Positions 51,581-60,658 of a DNA stretch of 64,000 nucleotides are shown in pieces. A program made the translations under genes and the position numbers. The stretch covers positions 9,256,501-9,320,500 of the forward strand of contig NZ_CP088285.1 of the NCBI RefSeq assembly GCF_011516645.4, in the 5' to 3' direction. The stretch is from Bradyrhizobium septentrionale (GTDB lineage: Bacteria > Pseudomonadota > Alphaproteobacteria > Rhizobiales > Xanthobacteraceae). The notes beneath the pieces are model-generated. The model searched no databases and was not told where the DNA came from. It was given only the letters and a program-made list of their open reading frames with translations. Position 1 is the first letter of the stretch, and every line of letters begins with the position of its first letter.

Positions 51581-52291
51581 CTAGTGACCCGCGCTCTGGC
51601 CGCCGTCGACATGCAGGATCTCGCCGGTGACGAAGCCCGCGCCTTCCAGGAACAGCACGGCGTCGACGATGTCCTTCATCTCGCCCATCCGTCCGACCGG
51701 ATGCAGCTTGGCAAGGAAGTCGTGGGTCTCAGGCGCGTGCATCGGGCTCTTGATCACGCCCGGCGCCACCGCGTTGACGCGGATGCCCCTGGCGGCATAT
51801 TCGATCGCGAGCGACTTGGTCGCCGCATTCAGCCCACCCTTGGTCAGCGAGGCCAGCACCGAGGGCACGTTGCTGTTGGCGTGGTCGACCAGGCTGGTCG
51901 TGATCTGCACGATGTGCCCGGAGCCCTGCTTCACCATCTCCTTCGCCACGCGGCGGGTGATGTAGAAGAAACCGTTGAGGTTGGTCGCGAGCACCGACGC
52001 ATAGTCCTGGTCGGTGTAGTCGGTGAACGGTTTGGCGACGAAGATGCCGGCATTGTTGACCAGGGTGTCGACGCGGCCGAAGCGCGCCAGCGCCTGCTTG
52101 ACGATGCGGTCGGCAACCTCGGGATCGCCGATGTCGCCCGGGACGGCCAGCACATCGGCATCGGAGGACGGCTTGATGCTGCGGGAATTGGCGACAACGC
52201 GGTAGTTGCGGTCGCGATAGCCCTTGACGAGCGCCTCGCCGATTCCCTGCGACGCGCCGGTGATAATGGCAACCTTCTGCTCTGCACCCAT
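51581..52291 (-). CDS. SDR-family protein lacking the catalytic tyrosine
   Basis: 236 residues. The Rossmann fold is clear: TGASQGIG (11-18), NNAG (79-82), C-terminal GFVTGEILHVDGGQSAG. In the active site the Ser is present (Ser133 in ITTSLV) and Lys151 in LTKGG, but the Y-x-x-x-K tyrosine position is Ala147. So it may bind NAD(P) without standard oxidoreductase chemistry or use another residue. It is in a row with LysR upstream and the tautomerase downstream. Confidence 0.85.
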   Translation of the reverse strand: MGAEQKVAIITGASQGIGEALVKGYRDRNYRVVANSRSIKPSSDADVLAVPGDIGDPEVADRIVKQALARFGRVDTLVNNAGIFVAKPFTDYTDQDYASVLATNLNGFFYITRRVAKEMVKQGSGHIVQITTSLVDHANSNVPSVLASLTKGGLNAATKSLAIEYAARGIRVNAVAPGVIKSPMHAPETHDFLAKLHPVGRMGEMKDIVDAVLFLEGAGFVTGEILHVDGGQSAGH

Positions 52292-52379
52292 GGTCTCTCT
52301 CCATCTGTTGATGAGGCTGCAACAGCGCCGCCTCGATGGAGAACAACGTAGATACGTTCGGTTTCCGCGCGAATGCCCG

Positions 52380-53339
52380 CTATTCGGCAGACACTCTTCC
52401 GCGGCGCGAACGACTGGCCTGGCTGGCTTCGCGCGACAGCCGCTCGAAATAGCGTTTCAGCCGCGGCGTCGCGAAGTCGACGAAGGCGCGCACCTTCGGC
52501 ACGTCGAAGCGGCCCTGCGGCGCCAACAGATGCACCGGCAGCGGCGGATGCTCGTCGCTTGCGAGCAGGATCTGCAGCCGCCCGTCGCGGATTTCCTCGG
52601 CAATGTGATAGGAGAACAGCCGGGTGATGCCGTGCCCTTCGCTGGCCGAGGCGACCGCCGCCCGCACCGTGTTGACAACCAGCCGTGGCGTGAACTGCAC
52701 CGCGCGCGCGACCTTCGACTTCACGGCCGGCGGAAAGCTCCAGGAGTCGAGCCCGAAATGCGTCATCGCGATGATCTGATGCTTCGCAAGATCGGCCGGC
52801 TCGCCGATCACCGGGTGCTGCGCGAGATAGCCCGGTGACGCCGCGACCACGCGGCGCACCTCGCCGAGCTTGATCGCGACGAAATTGGAATCGGCGAGAT
52901 GGGCAATGCGCAGCGCGACGTCGATGCCCTCATCGATCAGATTGACGGTGCGATCGAGCATCACGAGGCGGGCGACCACCGCCGGATGCTCCGTCATGAA
53001 GGCATCAAGCACCGGCCGCAGCAGATCCTCGCCGACCACGACAGGCGCCGTGATCGTCAGCGTGCCGCGCGGCGCCGAGCGCTCGCCACCGGCCGAGATG
53101 TCGGCCTCCTCGAGCTCAGAGAGGATGCGCCGGCACGCCGCCGCATAACGCTGCCCGGCATCGCTCAGCTTCAGCGACCGCGTGGTGCGATGAAGCAGCT
53201 CGGCACCGACATGATGCTCAAGGAACGCGACGGCACGGCTGACCGCCGCCGGCGATCGCCGCAACTTCCGTCCGGCACCCGCAAGGCTGCCCTCGTCGAC
53301 CGCCGCGACGAAAACCTTCATGGCGTCGATGCGGTCCAT
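52380..53339 (-). CDS. LysR-family regulator
   Basis: 319 residues. N-terminal winged helix (MDRIDAMKVFVAAVDEGSLA, RRSPAAVSRAVAFLEHHVGA, LLHRTTRSLKLSDAGQRY) and a LysR-type effector domain (RGTLTITAPVVVGEDLLRPV onward). It probably controls the SDR-tautomerase genes that follow 88 bases downstream on the same strand. Such regulators often respond to an aromatic or redox-active ligand. Confidence 0.9.
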   Translation of the reverse strand: MDRIDAMKVFVAAVDEGSLAGAGRKLRRSPAAVSRAVAFLEHHVGAELLHRTTRSLKLSDAGQRYAAACRRILSELEEADISAGGERSAPRGTLTITAPVVVGEDLLRPVLDAFMTEHPAVVARLVMLDRTVNLIDEGIDVALRIAHLADSNFVAIKLGEVRRVVAASPGYLAQHPVIGEPADLAKHQIIAMTHFGLDSWSFPPAVKSKVARAVQFTPRLVVNTVRAAVASASEGHGITRLFSYHIAEEIRDGRLQILLASDEHPPLPVHLLAPQGRFDVPKVRAFVDFATPRLKRYFERLSREASQASRSRRGRVSAE

Positions 53340-53365
53340 AAGCTTTCCTCGGCTCGCGGCTGCCG

Positions 53366-53602
53366 CTACCCCTGCACATCATACTGCTTGCTGAGGTGAT
53401 CGCCGATCTGCACCAGCATCGCGACACATTCGGGGTAGCCGGGCCTGGCCACCGTGGCCTCGTCGGCGCTGGCACGGAATTCCCAGCTGTCGCCGTCGCG
53501 CAGCACAGAGATGTCGATGCCGTCGGGGCAGTCGGCATGCACCTTCAACTCGGCCCGCGCCATCGCGATAAGTTCGGCTTCGGTCTTGCTCGGCTTGCTC
53601 AT
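53366..53602 (-). CDS. Small hypothetical protein
   Basis: 78 residues, no signal or membrane segment. It reads MSKPSKTEAELIAMARAELK, then DCPDGIDISVLRDGDSWEFR and PGYPECVAMLVQIGDHLSKQ. Found as a short conserved protein in Bradyrhizobium; no function known. It lies 26 bases before the LysR gene on the same strand. Confidence 0.65.
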   Translation of the reverse strand: MSKPSKTEAELIAMARAELKVHADCPDGIDISVLRDGDSWEFRASADEATVARPGYPECVAMLVQIGDHLSKQYDVQG

Positions 53603-53671
53603 ATGACGACGTCCTCCCGGCTGGCGACTTCCGCCATGGTTGCCGATTTGATGGGCGTCTGTCGAGAGGCG

Positions 53672-56600
53672 CTACTGTGACGCGCTGGCGCGGCGCTCGC
53701 CCTTGATCGCCGGCAGCGTGCTCACCGGCGCGGCCTTCGCACTGTCAGGCACCGATCCGGTCGCGACCGGATCGGGCAGCGGCGCGCGGGCGGTGGCGTC
53801 GGGGAAGCGGACCTTCATCTCGCGGATGAAGCCGTCGAGCGTGTCGACGCTGGCGGCCATCCGCGCGATCTGCGCGAACTCGGCGCTTGAGGTCGCGACC
53901 GGCTTGCTGGCCGCCTCGAACGCCAGCCTGTCGGCATCGCCCGACATCAGCGGCGCGTATTTCTCGCGGAACCGGGATAGCCCGATGGCGTCCTCGGCGA
54001 GCGCGTAGCCAACCACGGCACGGATGATGTCGGCCTTCTCGCCCGGGTTGAGCGGGGTGAAGTCGCGCCAGCGGTCGCCGTAGTAGAGCTCGATCTGCTC
54101 GGACGCCTCGCGCCAGTGCCGCGATGCCCAGTAGATGTCGGAGCGCAGCCGGATCGCCTCGCGGCCGGTGATGTTCGAGATGATGTCGAGCGCGAGGTCG
54201 TGCCGGCCGACGTCGCTTTGCGCGCGCGCCTCGAGCAGCAGCCGCTGCTGGCGCAGTTCGCCGGAGAGGTCCGCGATCCGGGTCGAGCGCAGCGCGCCGA
54301 TGGCGCGATCAGGCTTGCGGTTCATCAGATAGACCATCGCAAGGCGCGCGGCGACCTGGGCGCGCGCCGCGCCTTCGAGACGCTTGTCGACCTGGTATTG
54401 CAGGAGGTCGGCGGCCTGGTCGAGCAGATCGACACCGACGAGACGGTCGGCGAGACGGCGGATCATCTCGTCGCCGCGGCGGCCGATCGGCGTCAGCTCG
54501 CGGTATTCGTAGAAAGTGCCGAGCGCATCGATCGGCGCCATCTCGTCGCCCTTGGGGCCGAGATAGAGCTGCACGAACAAGGCCGAGGCGGCATCCTGCG
54601 CCAGCCGCGATTCCGGCGCGTTCGGCTGCAGCCGGGTCGCGGCACGCGTCACCGCGAAGGCGTCGGCATAGCGCGCGGTCTCGGCGTAGATCTTCGACAA
54701 CACGTAGAGCGTCTTCAGCTCGATGGAGTCGCCGCGCCACAGCATCGACAACAGCTCGAGCTCCTTCAGCACATCGTCGCGCCCGATCTCGCCGCGCTTC
54801 TGCTTGAGCAGCGTCTCGAGCAGCTTGCCCTCGGCGGCGGCCTGACGGTCGGCCGAATTGGCGGCGAAGCGGTAGGCGTCGAGCGCGTCCTTCTCCTGGC
54901 CGAGCGCTTCGGCGAGCCGGCCGCGCAGCACCGCAACCGCAGGCTTGAGCCCGTCGGGAACGCCGACCACGTCGAGATCGCTCTTGCGCCGCGCGGCGCC
55001 GGCATAGTCCTTGACCTCGAGCGAGGCCTTCATCGAGTCCAGGGTGACGATGCGCTGCAGCTCGGCAGGCAACGTCGCGACCGCGAATTCGGCGTTCTTG
55101 AACTTCTCGCGCGCCTCGGCCCATTTGCCTTCGCGGGCAAAGGCGAGCCCTTTCCACAATTGGGAATCGTAACCATTGCCGATCACGGGATTGGCCAGGT
55201 CCTTCAAGCCCTGTGCCGGGTGTCCGATCAGGATGCTGGCGACCGCGTGCACCATCACCACCGGCGCCGTCTCGCCGCCGCGCTTGCTCTCGGACAGGAT
55301 CAGATTGGTGACGCCATGCGCTTCGTAGTACATGCCGCGCGCCATGTAGAAATCGGCGAGATCGAGCCGTGCCTGCGGCAGCTGCTCGGCATTGGCGGCA
55401 CCGGCCGCCACGATCAGAGCGTCGAGCTGCTTGAGGAAGCTCTCCGACCGGTTCTTGCGCCACTCGTTCGGATCGAACAGCGGCTTCACCGCCGCGGTCG
55501 CGCGCTCGGCGGCGACGTCGGCCGATGACAGCGTCAGTCCGCCGGGCCGGCCCAGCATCACCTTGTCGGCGCCGACCTCCGCCTTGACGTCGTCGGCGTT
55601 GGGATGGACCACGACGCCGTGGATCGATTCCAGCAGCGAGAGCTCGACGAAATCCTGCCGTTTGATGATGCCGCGGGTCGGCGGCGGCGCCGTCACCACC
55701 CAGAGCGTATCGCCGGCGTCGGGATCGACCAGTTTATGGAGCTGGCCGGGATTGGCGAGCGGCACGCTGACATTGGCGAGCGCGGGCTCCGAGATGTTGC
55801 GCACCACGCTGAGCGGCAGCGGCGGCTTCTGCACCCGGTCGGCAAAGGTCAGCGTCCAGCTCACGCCGCGCGAGCGATCGTCGCTCTCGAGTGACGGCAT
55901 CTGCGGCCGGTTGAGGCGGAAGCGCACCGCCTGCCCCTTCTCGAGTGGAATCCGGCTGACGTCTGATATCAGCGAGCCGGCCTTGGCGCGGATTGGATCG
56001 ACATCGATCGCCTCAGGCGTGTCGAACACCATCCACACCGTGTCGGCACGGCGGAACAGCGCCGCCGGCGTCGCGCCGGGGAATGCAAACGTCACCCCCA
56101 GCCCGTCGCTGTCGCGCTGGGCTTCGACCGCGGGCTTGCCGCTGGCACGGACCTCGCCGGGCGATGGCGCCACGGCCGGCTTCGGCCCTTCCATCGCCGG
56201 CACGGCCGCGACAGCGGGCGCCGGCTTCGGCGCCTCGCTCACGGGCACCTTGTTCCGCTCCGGCGCAGAAGGGGCGCTGCCCTCGCGCGGCGCGGAAGGC
56301 GCAGCAGCGTTCTCGACATCCGCGGCCGGTGCAGCGGCGATCTTCGGCAGCTCCGACTTCGGCAGCTCGGATCTGGGCTGCTCGGTCTTGGCGGGCGCGG
56401 CTGCCGGCTGTTCGGTCGTGGCTTGCTCGGGCTTGACCGGCTCGGATTGCGGCGGTTCGGATTTGGCCGGCTCCGCCTTGGACTGCTCAGGTTTGGGCTG
56501 CTCAGGCTTGATCTCGATCTTGGCCTCTCGCGCGATGCTTTCCGACGTCACCGGCGCGATCGCCGCAGCACCTTTGGCTCTGCCGCGCGGCGTCGGCAGC

Positions 56601-57508
56601 AGCGCGCTCAGCGCGGGCTTTGCCGCCGGCTGCTCGTTCTGCTGGAAGGCGACATCGACGATGTAGTTCTTCTCGTCGCGGAACGAATGCACGTCGACAT
56701 CGCCGATCAGAGTCACATCGACCGCGGAGGTGTCGGTGTCGGCGCGCGCGCTGATCGACGCGACGTTCGGGGGTGCGGCGACCTTGGCGTCGGCAAGGTC
56801 GAAGCTCAGGACCGAGTTGAAGGCCAGCGTCAGCTTCTGCTCATTCAGCACCGAGGAGACGCTGACACCGTCGGGGACCTCGAACACGAAGCGGACGAAG
56901 GTGGGCTGCACCAGCGCGCGAACGCGCACCGGCGGCTTTTTCTTGGCGGCGTCGGCGGCACGCTGCGCGCGCAGCAACCGCTCGGCGGCGCGGGCGCGCT
57001 CGGCAAGCTCGCGGATCACCTCCTGCGGCAGCGACGGCGGCGGCCCGGTCCAGCTGTCGGGCAGGAAGTCGATGAAGATGCGCTCGCCGGCGGTCATGGT
57101 GTTGATGGTGACACGGCGCGCCAGCGACAGGCGGATCGCCGAACCGTCCGGATCGCGGCGCGCGGCGCCGACATAATCGGGCACCGCATCCGACAGTTTC
57201 TCGACCGGGATATCGACCGGACGCTTGAAGCGGATCACGATGATCGTGCCGGCGGCCGTGACCTCGGACTCGACATCCTCCTTCAGCTTCAGCACCAGCC
57301 GGGCAAAGCCGTTCGCGGCCGAGAAGGCCGCCTCACCCGGCACCGCGTCTTCGGCGCGTGCAGCAGGCGAATATGTGAGGGTCATGAGAACAAGGCCGGT
57401 GGCAAGCAGGCACAGACGCGCAGTCCGCGCCCAGGCGCGGCCTAGCGACCATGTTCCAGCGGCAGCCGTTCGCGCCATCTCGAAACGTTTTCTCGGGACC
57501 TCAGCCAT
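53672..57508 (-). CDS. Large exported AMIN-like/TPR protein of the flagellar region
   Basis: 1278 residues. A long N terminus and a hydrophobic segment (about 30-52, ending AARA) target it to the envelope. Beta-rich AMIN-like regions follow (about 60-310, e.g. IIVIRFKRPVDIPVEKLSDA and VRFVFEVPDGVSVSSVLNEQ), then a Pro/Glu/Lys low-complexity linker (about 325-420), a second beta region (to 680) and about 500 residues of TPR-like helices. It may be a periplasmic scaffold. A CtrA box lies 52 bases upstream, and it sits next to motE. I do not know a proven role; IS copy 2 lies 93 bases before its start. Confidence 0.8.
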   Translation of the reverse strand: MAEVPRKRFEMARTAAAGTWSLGRAWARTARLCLLATGLVLMTLTYSPAARAEDAVPGEAAFSAANGFARLVLKLKEDVESEVTAAGTIIVIRFKRPVDIPVEKLSDAVPDYVGAARRDPDGSAIRLSLARRVTINTMTAGERIFIDFLPDSWTGPPPSLPQEVIRELAERARAAERLLRAQRAADAAKKKPPVRVRALVQPTFVRFVFEVPDGVSVSSVLNEQKLTLAFNSVLSFDLADAKVAAPPNVASISARADTDTSAVDVTLIGDVDVHSFRDEKNYIVDVAFQQNEQPAAKPALSALLPTPRGRAKGAAAIAPVTSESIAREAKIEIKPEQPKPEQSKAEPAKSEPPQSEPVKPEQATTEQPAAAPAKTEQPRSELPKSELPKIAAAPAADVENAAAPSAPREGSAPSAPERNKVPVSEAPKPAPAVAAVPAMEGPKPAVAPSPGEVRASGKPAVEAQRDSDGLGVTFAFPGATPAALFRRADTVWMVFDTPEAIDVDPIRAKAGSLISDVSRIPLEKGQAVRFRLNRPQMPSLESDDRSRGVSWTLTFADRVQKPPLPLSVVRNISEPALANVSVPLANPGQLHKLVDPDAGDTLWVVTAPPPTRGIIKRQDFVELSLLESIHGVVVHPNADDVKAEVGADKVMLGRPGGLTLSSADVAAERATAAVKPLFDPNEWRKNRSESFLKQLDALIVAAGAANAEQLPQARLDLADFYMARGMYYEAHGVTNLILSESKRGGETAPVVMVHAVASILIGHPAQGLKDLANPVIGNGYDSQLWKGLAFAREGKWAEAREKFKNAEFAVATLPAELQRIVTLDSMKASLEVKDYAGAARRKSDLDVVGVPDGLKPAVAVLRGRLAEALGQEKDALDAYRFAANSADRQAAAEGKLLETLLKQKRGEIGRDDVLKELELLSMLWRGDSIELKTLYVLSKIYAETARYADAFAVTRAATRLQPNAPESRLAQDAASALFVQLYLGPKGDEMAPIDALGTFYEYRELTPIGRRGDEMIRRLADRLVGVDLLDQAADLLQYQVDKRLEGAARAQVAARLAMVYLMNRKPDRAIGALRSTRIADLSGELRQQRLLLEARAQSDVGRHDLALDIISNITGREAIRLRSDIYWASRHWREASEQIELYYGDRWRDFTPLNPGEKADIIRAVVGYALAEDAIGLSRFREKYAPLMSGDADRLAFEAASKPVATSSAEFAQIARMAASVDTLDGFIREMKVRFPDATARAPLPDPVATGSVPDSAKAAPVSTLPAIKGERRASASQ

Positions 57509-57559
57509 ACCAGCGCGAAGCGCCCTCGCCCACGCGTCCCGATCTTGGATCGGGCGGCG

Positions 57560-57575
57560 TTAAGGAGCTGTTAAC
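57560..57575 (-). promoter_or_regulatory. CtrA box upstream of the large TPR protein gene
   Basis: TTAAGGAGCTGTTAAC is TTAA, seven bases, TTAAC; read on the minus strand TTAA-CAGCTCC-TTAAC. It lies 52 bases before the start codon at 57508 and only 26 bases from the end of IS copy 2. A flagellar CtrA site, as at flgB. Confidence 0.75.
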
Positions 57576-57601
57576 GTCAATGGATTGTTTCGGGGGGCTA
57601 G

Positions 57602-59045
57602 GAGCCCGTCCAGATATGTTTTCGTGACGGGCATTTGTTGTAGAGTAGCAGGCTCAGGCTGCGTTTGCGAGGTTGAACAGCTTGAGGAGGTTATGGACGG
57701 TGCAGATCATTGTCCACTCGGCGCGCACTTTCTCGATGCCCCGCAACAGGAACTGGCGGAAGCCTCTTGCCTGTTTGATCTGCCCGAACACCGGCTCCAC
57801 CACTTGCTTTCGCAATCGGTAGGGTGTTTCGAAGCCGCCATCGTCGATCTTCTTTCGCATGGCCTGTGTCAGCGGGCCGCCGACTTTTCCGTTCGCTACT
57901 GTCGGGTGTTTGGCGCGTCCGGGCGCGACATAGCCATCGATGCTGCGTGTGTCGAGCGCTTCGAGATTGGCTTCGCTGCAGTAGCCGGAATCCGCTGAGG
58001 CCTGCCGCGGCTTGCGGCCAAGATTGCTCTCGATGGCCTCGATCAGGGGCACCAACTGGCCCTGATCGCTGCCGTGCTGGGTCAGTTCTTGCGCGACAAT
58101 GATCTGGGCATGTGCATCGACGGCCGCCTGGGCATTATAGGCCTGAACGAAGCCATCCTTCGACTTCATGATGCGGCTTTCCGGATCGGTGAAGTTGCGT
58201 TGCGCCTTGGGATTGGGTTCCTCCGATGGCAGCGCCGCCGGTTTGCCCGGCTTCTTGCGGCCTTCGGCCTGGCGCTGCTGTTCCTTTTCGGCCTCGATGC
58301 GGCGCTCTTCCTCCGCCGCCAGTTTGGCGTCCGCTTCCAGCGCCGCCATCGCTTGCTGGATCTTCGCCAGCCGTTTCTGCTTGTCGACGGTCCAGTCCGG
58401 CAGTTCGTCGCTGTTGCCGAAAGTCTCATCCTCCGAGGCATCCGCCGCCTCGGCGGCCGCCAGCATGCGAGCGACCTCGGCCTTCAATTCCGCCTCGCGC
58501 TTCTTCATGCGCTCATAACTCATCGCCTTGTGTTTCGACGCGTTCGCCTTGATCTTCGTACCATCCAGCGCGACATGACCGAGCTTGACCAGCCCGGCCG
58601 TCTCGCACAACTTCAGAACCTGCACGAATAGCGCGCCGAGCGCCTTCAAATGTCGCTTGCGAAAGTCGCTGATCGTCCGAAAATCCGGCGCATCCAGCGC
58701 CACGATCATCACAAAATCGTTCCGCTCCCGGCAGGCCTTGGCAATCCGACGCGACGAATACAGCCCACTCGCATAGCTATGCAGCAGCAGCGCCACCATC
58801 ATCCGCGGATCAAACGGCGGCTGCCCAAGCCCGCTCACATAGCTGCCCATGATCTCCCTGAGATCGAGGCTCTCCCGCACCAGATCAACCATAAACCGCG
58901 AGACATGGCCTTTCGGCACGAAGTCCTGCACATTCGGCGGCAGAAGCAGCGTCTGATCGATGTTCCAAGGCCGAAAATACTTGCTCATCGCCCAATGTTG
59001 AATCAGACCCGACCAGATTTGAACAGCGACTATCCAGACAAGCTC
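57602..59045 (-). mobile_element. IS1182-family insertion sequence, copy 2
   Basis: 1444 bases, matching 23252-24695 throughout by eye, with the same terminal repeats (GAGCCCGTCCAGATA and GAGCTTGTCTGGATA). CTAG is duplicated at 57598-57601 and 59046-59049. It lies between motE and the large TPR gene, in the same orientation as copy 1. It probably separates the fliL-motE transcript from the TPR gene. Its transposition is recent because the two copies have not diverged visibly. Confidence 0.92.
57654..58988 (-). CDS. IS1182-family transposase, copy 2
   Basis: 444 residues, the same as the protein at 23304-24638 in every residue, with the same DDE region (HVALDGTKIKANASKH, ADSGYCSEANLEAL). Intact, so able to drive further movement of both copies. 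Confidence 0.93.
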   Translation of the reverse strand: MSKYFRPWNIDQTLLLPPNVQDFVPKGHVSRFMVDLVRESLDLREIMGSYVSGLGQPPFDPRMMVALLLHSYASGLYSSRRIAKACRERNDFVMIVALDAPDFRTISDFRKRHLKALGALFVQVLKLCETAGLVKLGHVALDGTKIKANASKHKAMSYERMKKREAELKAEVARMLAAAEAADASEDETFGNSDELPDWTVDKQKRLAKIQQAMAALEADAKLAAEEERRIEAEKEQQRQAEGRKKPGKPAALPSEEPNPKAQRNFTDPESRIMKSKDGFVQAYNAQAAVDAHAQIIVAQELTQHGSDQGQLVPLIEAIESNLGRKPRQASADSGYCSEANLEALDTRSIDGYVAPGRAKHPTVANGKVGGPLTQAMRKKIDDGGFETPYRLRKQVVEPVFGQIKQARGFRQFLLRGIEKVRAEWTMICTVHNLLKLFNLANAA

Positions 59046-59109
59046 CTAGGAAGGAGCGAGCAAGTCTTTCGCAGTTTCCGAGCTGGCTCCGCCCTGCGGT
59101 GAGGCCGCA

Positions 59110-59384
59110 AGGTATCTCAGACCATTCTCGAATGCGTTTGCGGTATGGTTAAAGAATGCTTGCCATCACATTGGCCCGGCTCGCAGAAACTGGCGACTTG
59201 AGATGCCGCTCAAGACAGCAAGGTTCGGCATCAAGGACCATCTGAAGATACTCGAGCAAGCGGCACCGGCGCTGGACCGTGCCGATCCATCTTTCGTCGC
59301 AAGAGCCATCGCCGACCTCGCCGAGGCCCCGCCTGGCTCGCGGGCGCAAGCTTGCCGGAAGCAAGCCCTGCGCTAACGCTCCCC
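59110..59384 (+). pseudogene. Relic of a HigB/RelE-HigA-type toxin-antitoxin pair
   Basis: ATG 59203 opens a 57-codon frame, MPLKTARFGIKDHLKILEQA then ADPSFVARAIADLAEA, which resembles the N-terminal half of HigA-like antitoxins (MPLKT-x-F-D, then DPxFVxxAIxDLA) but breaks where the helix-turn-helix should start. Just upstream, FAVWLKN and, in another frame, ITLARLAETGDL recall pieces of a RelE/HigB toxin. Both are too short to work. This is by-eye similarity, so moderate confidence only. It abuts IS copy 2. Confidence 0.4.
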
Positions 59385-60197
59385 TCAATTCGTCTTCGGC
59401 GCGAGGATCTTGCCTTCGATCTTGGGGAGATCGTCTGTTGAGGCCGACTTGTCGCCGCCGGCGCGGCGGGCGAGTTCGACGGTGAGCCGCTCGGCGGCCT
59501 CGGGCTGCATCAGGCCGAGGATGTCGGACATCTTGCGCGGCTGGATCTGCGAGGCGATCTGGTAGAGCACGCCCATTTCCAGGCGGTCGAACACCTTGGC
59601 GGCGTCCTTCGGCTTCATGTTTTCATACATGGTGACGATGCCCTTGAAGCGGGCGGCGTCTGCTTCCGCCTTTGCCGCCGCATCGGCGTTCGACTTGGCG
59701 TCATTGGCCTTGGCCTCCTCGACCTTGGCCTCGATGCGCTTCTCGGCGGCCTTCAGGAGGCCCTCGCGGATATCGACCTCACGCGCGCGCGTCTCGAGTT
59801 CCTGGCGGCGCGCCTGCAACCGTTCCAGGATCGCGCGCTCCGACGCCGACACCGGCGCGGGCGCATCCAGATTGACCACCACGCCGTCGGGCTTGGACGG
59901 CTCCGCAGCCGGGGCGGCCGGCTTCGGCGCCTCGTCCTTCTTCTCTTCCTTGCCGTGCACCGATCCCGTGATGTCGCCGGGATCGGCCTTGAGCTTGCTG
60001 TCAACCACCGCCTTGCCGGCGCCGGGGAAATTGAAGTTCTGCTGCGCCCAAGAGGGGCCAGACGGGCCAGCCGGCCGCGCCTCGTCAGCGAACACGTAAC
60101 CGCCATCGAGCACGAGGCCCGCGACCTTCAGCACCATCAGGCCGAAGATCGCGACCAGCACCACGGGCATCACTCTGATGTCACGAAGCAACTTCAT
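59385..60197 (-). CDS. motE: Flagellar motor chaperone MotE (MgtE-N-like domain)
   Basis: 270 residues. One N-terminal membrane helix (about 8-30: VMPVVLVAIFGLMVLKVAGL), a low-complexity linker, a coiled coil (about 115-180: ERAILERLQARRQELETRAR) and a C-terminal MgtE-N-like domain (YENMKPKDAAKVFDRLEMGV, IQPRKMSDILGLMQPEAAER). In Sinorhizobium MotE is a periplasmic chaperone of MotC. Its ATG overlaps the DUF6468 stop (ATGA). Confidence 0.85.
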   Translation of the reverse strand: MKLLRDIRVMPVVLVAIFGLMVLKVAGLVLDGGYVFADEARPAGPSGPSWAQQNFNFPGAGKAVVDSKLKADPGDITGSVHGKEEKKDEAPKPAAPAAEPSKPDGVVVNLDAPAPVSASERAILERLQARRQELETRAREVDIREGLLKAAEKRIEAKVEEAKANDAKSNADAAAKAEADAARFKGIVTMYENMKPKDAAKVFDRLEMGVLYQIASQIQPRKMSDILGLMQPEAAERLTVELARRAGGDKSASTDDLPKIEGKILAPKTN

Positions 60198-60658
60198 GCA
60201 GCGAGACCGCCGGCCCTCCTGCGCTCGGTGAAGGCTTCAGCCGCCGCGGCAACCGCGCGCGCGGCCGAGACCCTGGGCGCCGGCGCCGCCGGTGCAACGG
60301 CGGGAGCCGGCGCATACGCGGGTTCGGACGGCCGCGCGGCCTGCGCGATCTTGGACAGACGGCGCACCACGCCATCGCCTTCCGCCAGCTGGGTCTTCAG
60401 CAACGCGGACATCTGCGTCGCCGCATCGAGCCGGTTGCCGAGGTTCTCGTTGACGTCGCGCACCGCGTGCTTCAGCCCGCCGATCGCCCGCTCGGCGATC
60501 TCGGTCGCGGTGATCAATTCCGCGATCGTCGCCTTGAGCGAATGCTCGTCCGCCTTCAGCCGCTGCAGGCGCTTGTTGAGCAGCCAGCAATAGCCGATGG
60601 TCAGCATCAGCAGCACGGCCACCAGACTCTCGATCGCTAGTCCAAGCACATGGCTCAT
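60194..60658 (-). CDS. DUF6468 flagellar-region protein
   Basis: 154 residues: an N-terminal membrane helix (about 5-27: LGLAIESLVAVLLMLTIGYC) and a helical domain (KADEHSLKATIAELITATEI, AERAIGGLKHAVRDVNENLG), then an Ala/Pro-rich tail. The DUF6468 family always sits beside fliM/fliL in alphaproteobacteria; its role is unknown. Four-base overlaps with fliM and with motE make it part of one tightly coupled operon. Confidence 0.8.
   Translation of the reverse strand: MSHVLGLAIESLVAVLLMLTIGYCWLLNKRLQRLKADEHSLKATIAELITATEIAERAIGGLKHAVRDVNENLGNRLDAATQMSALLKTQLAEGDGVVRRLSKIAQAARPSEPAYAPAPAVAPAAPAPRVSAARAVAAAAEAFTERRRAGGLAA

Noticed and set aside
59203..59376. A functional 57-codon antitoxin gene
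   Set aside because: It lacks the DNA-binding helix-turn-helix and no intact toxin gene is adjacent; listed as a relic instead.
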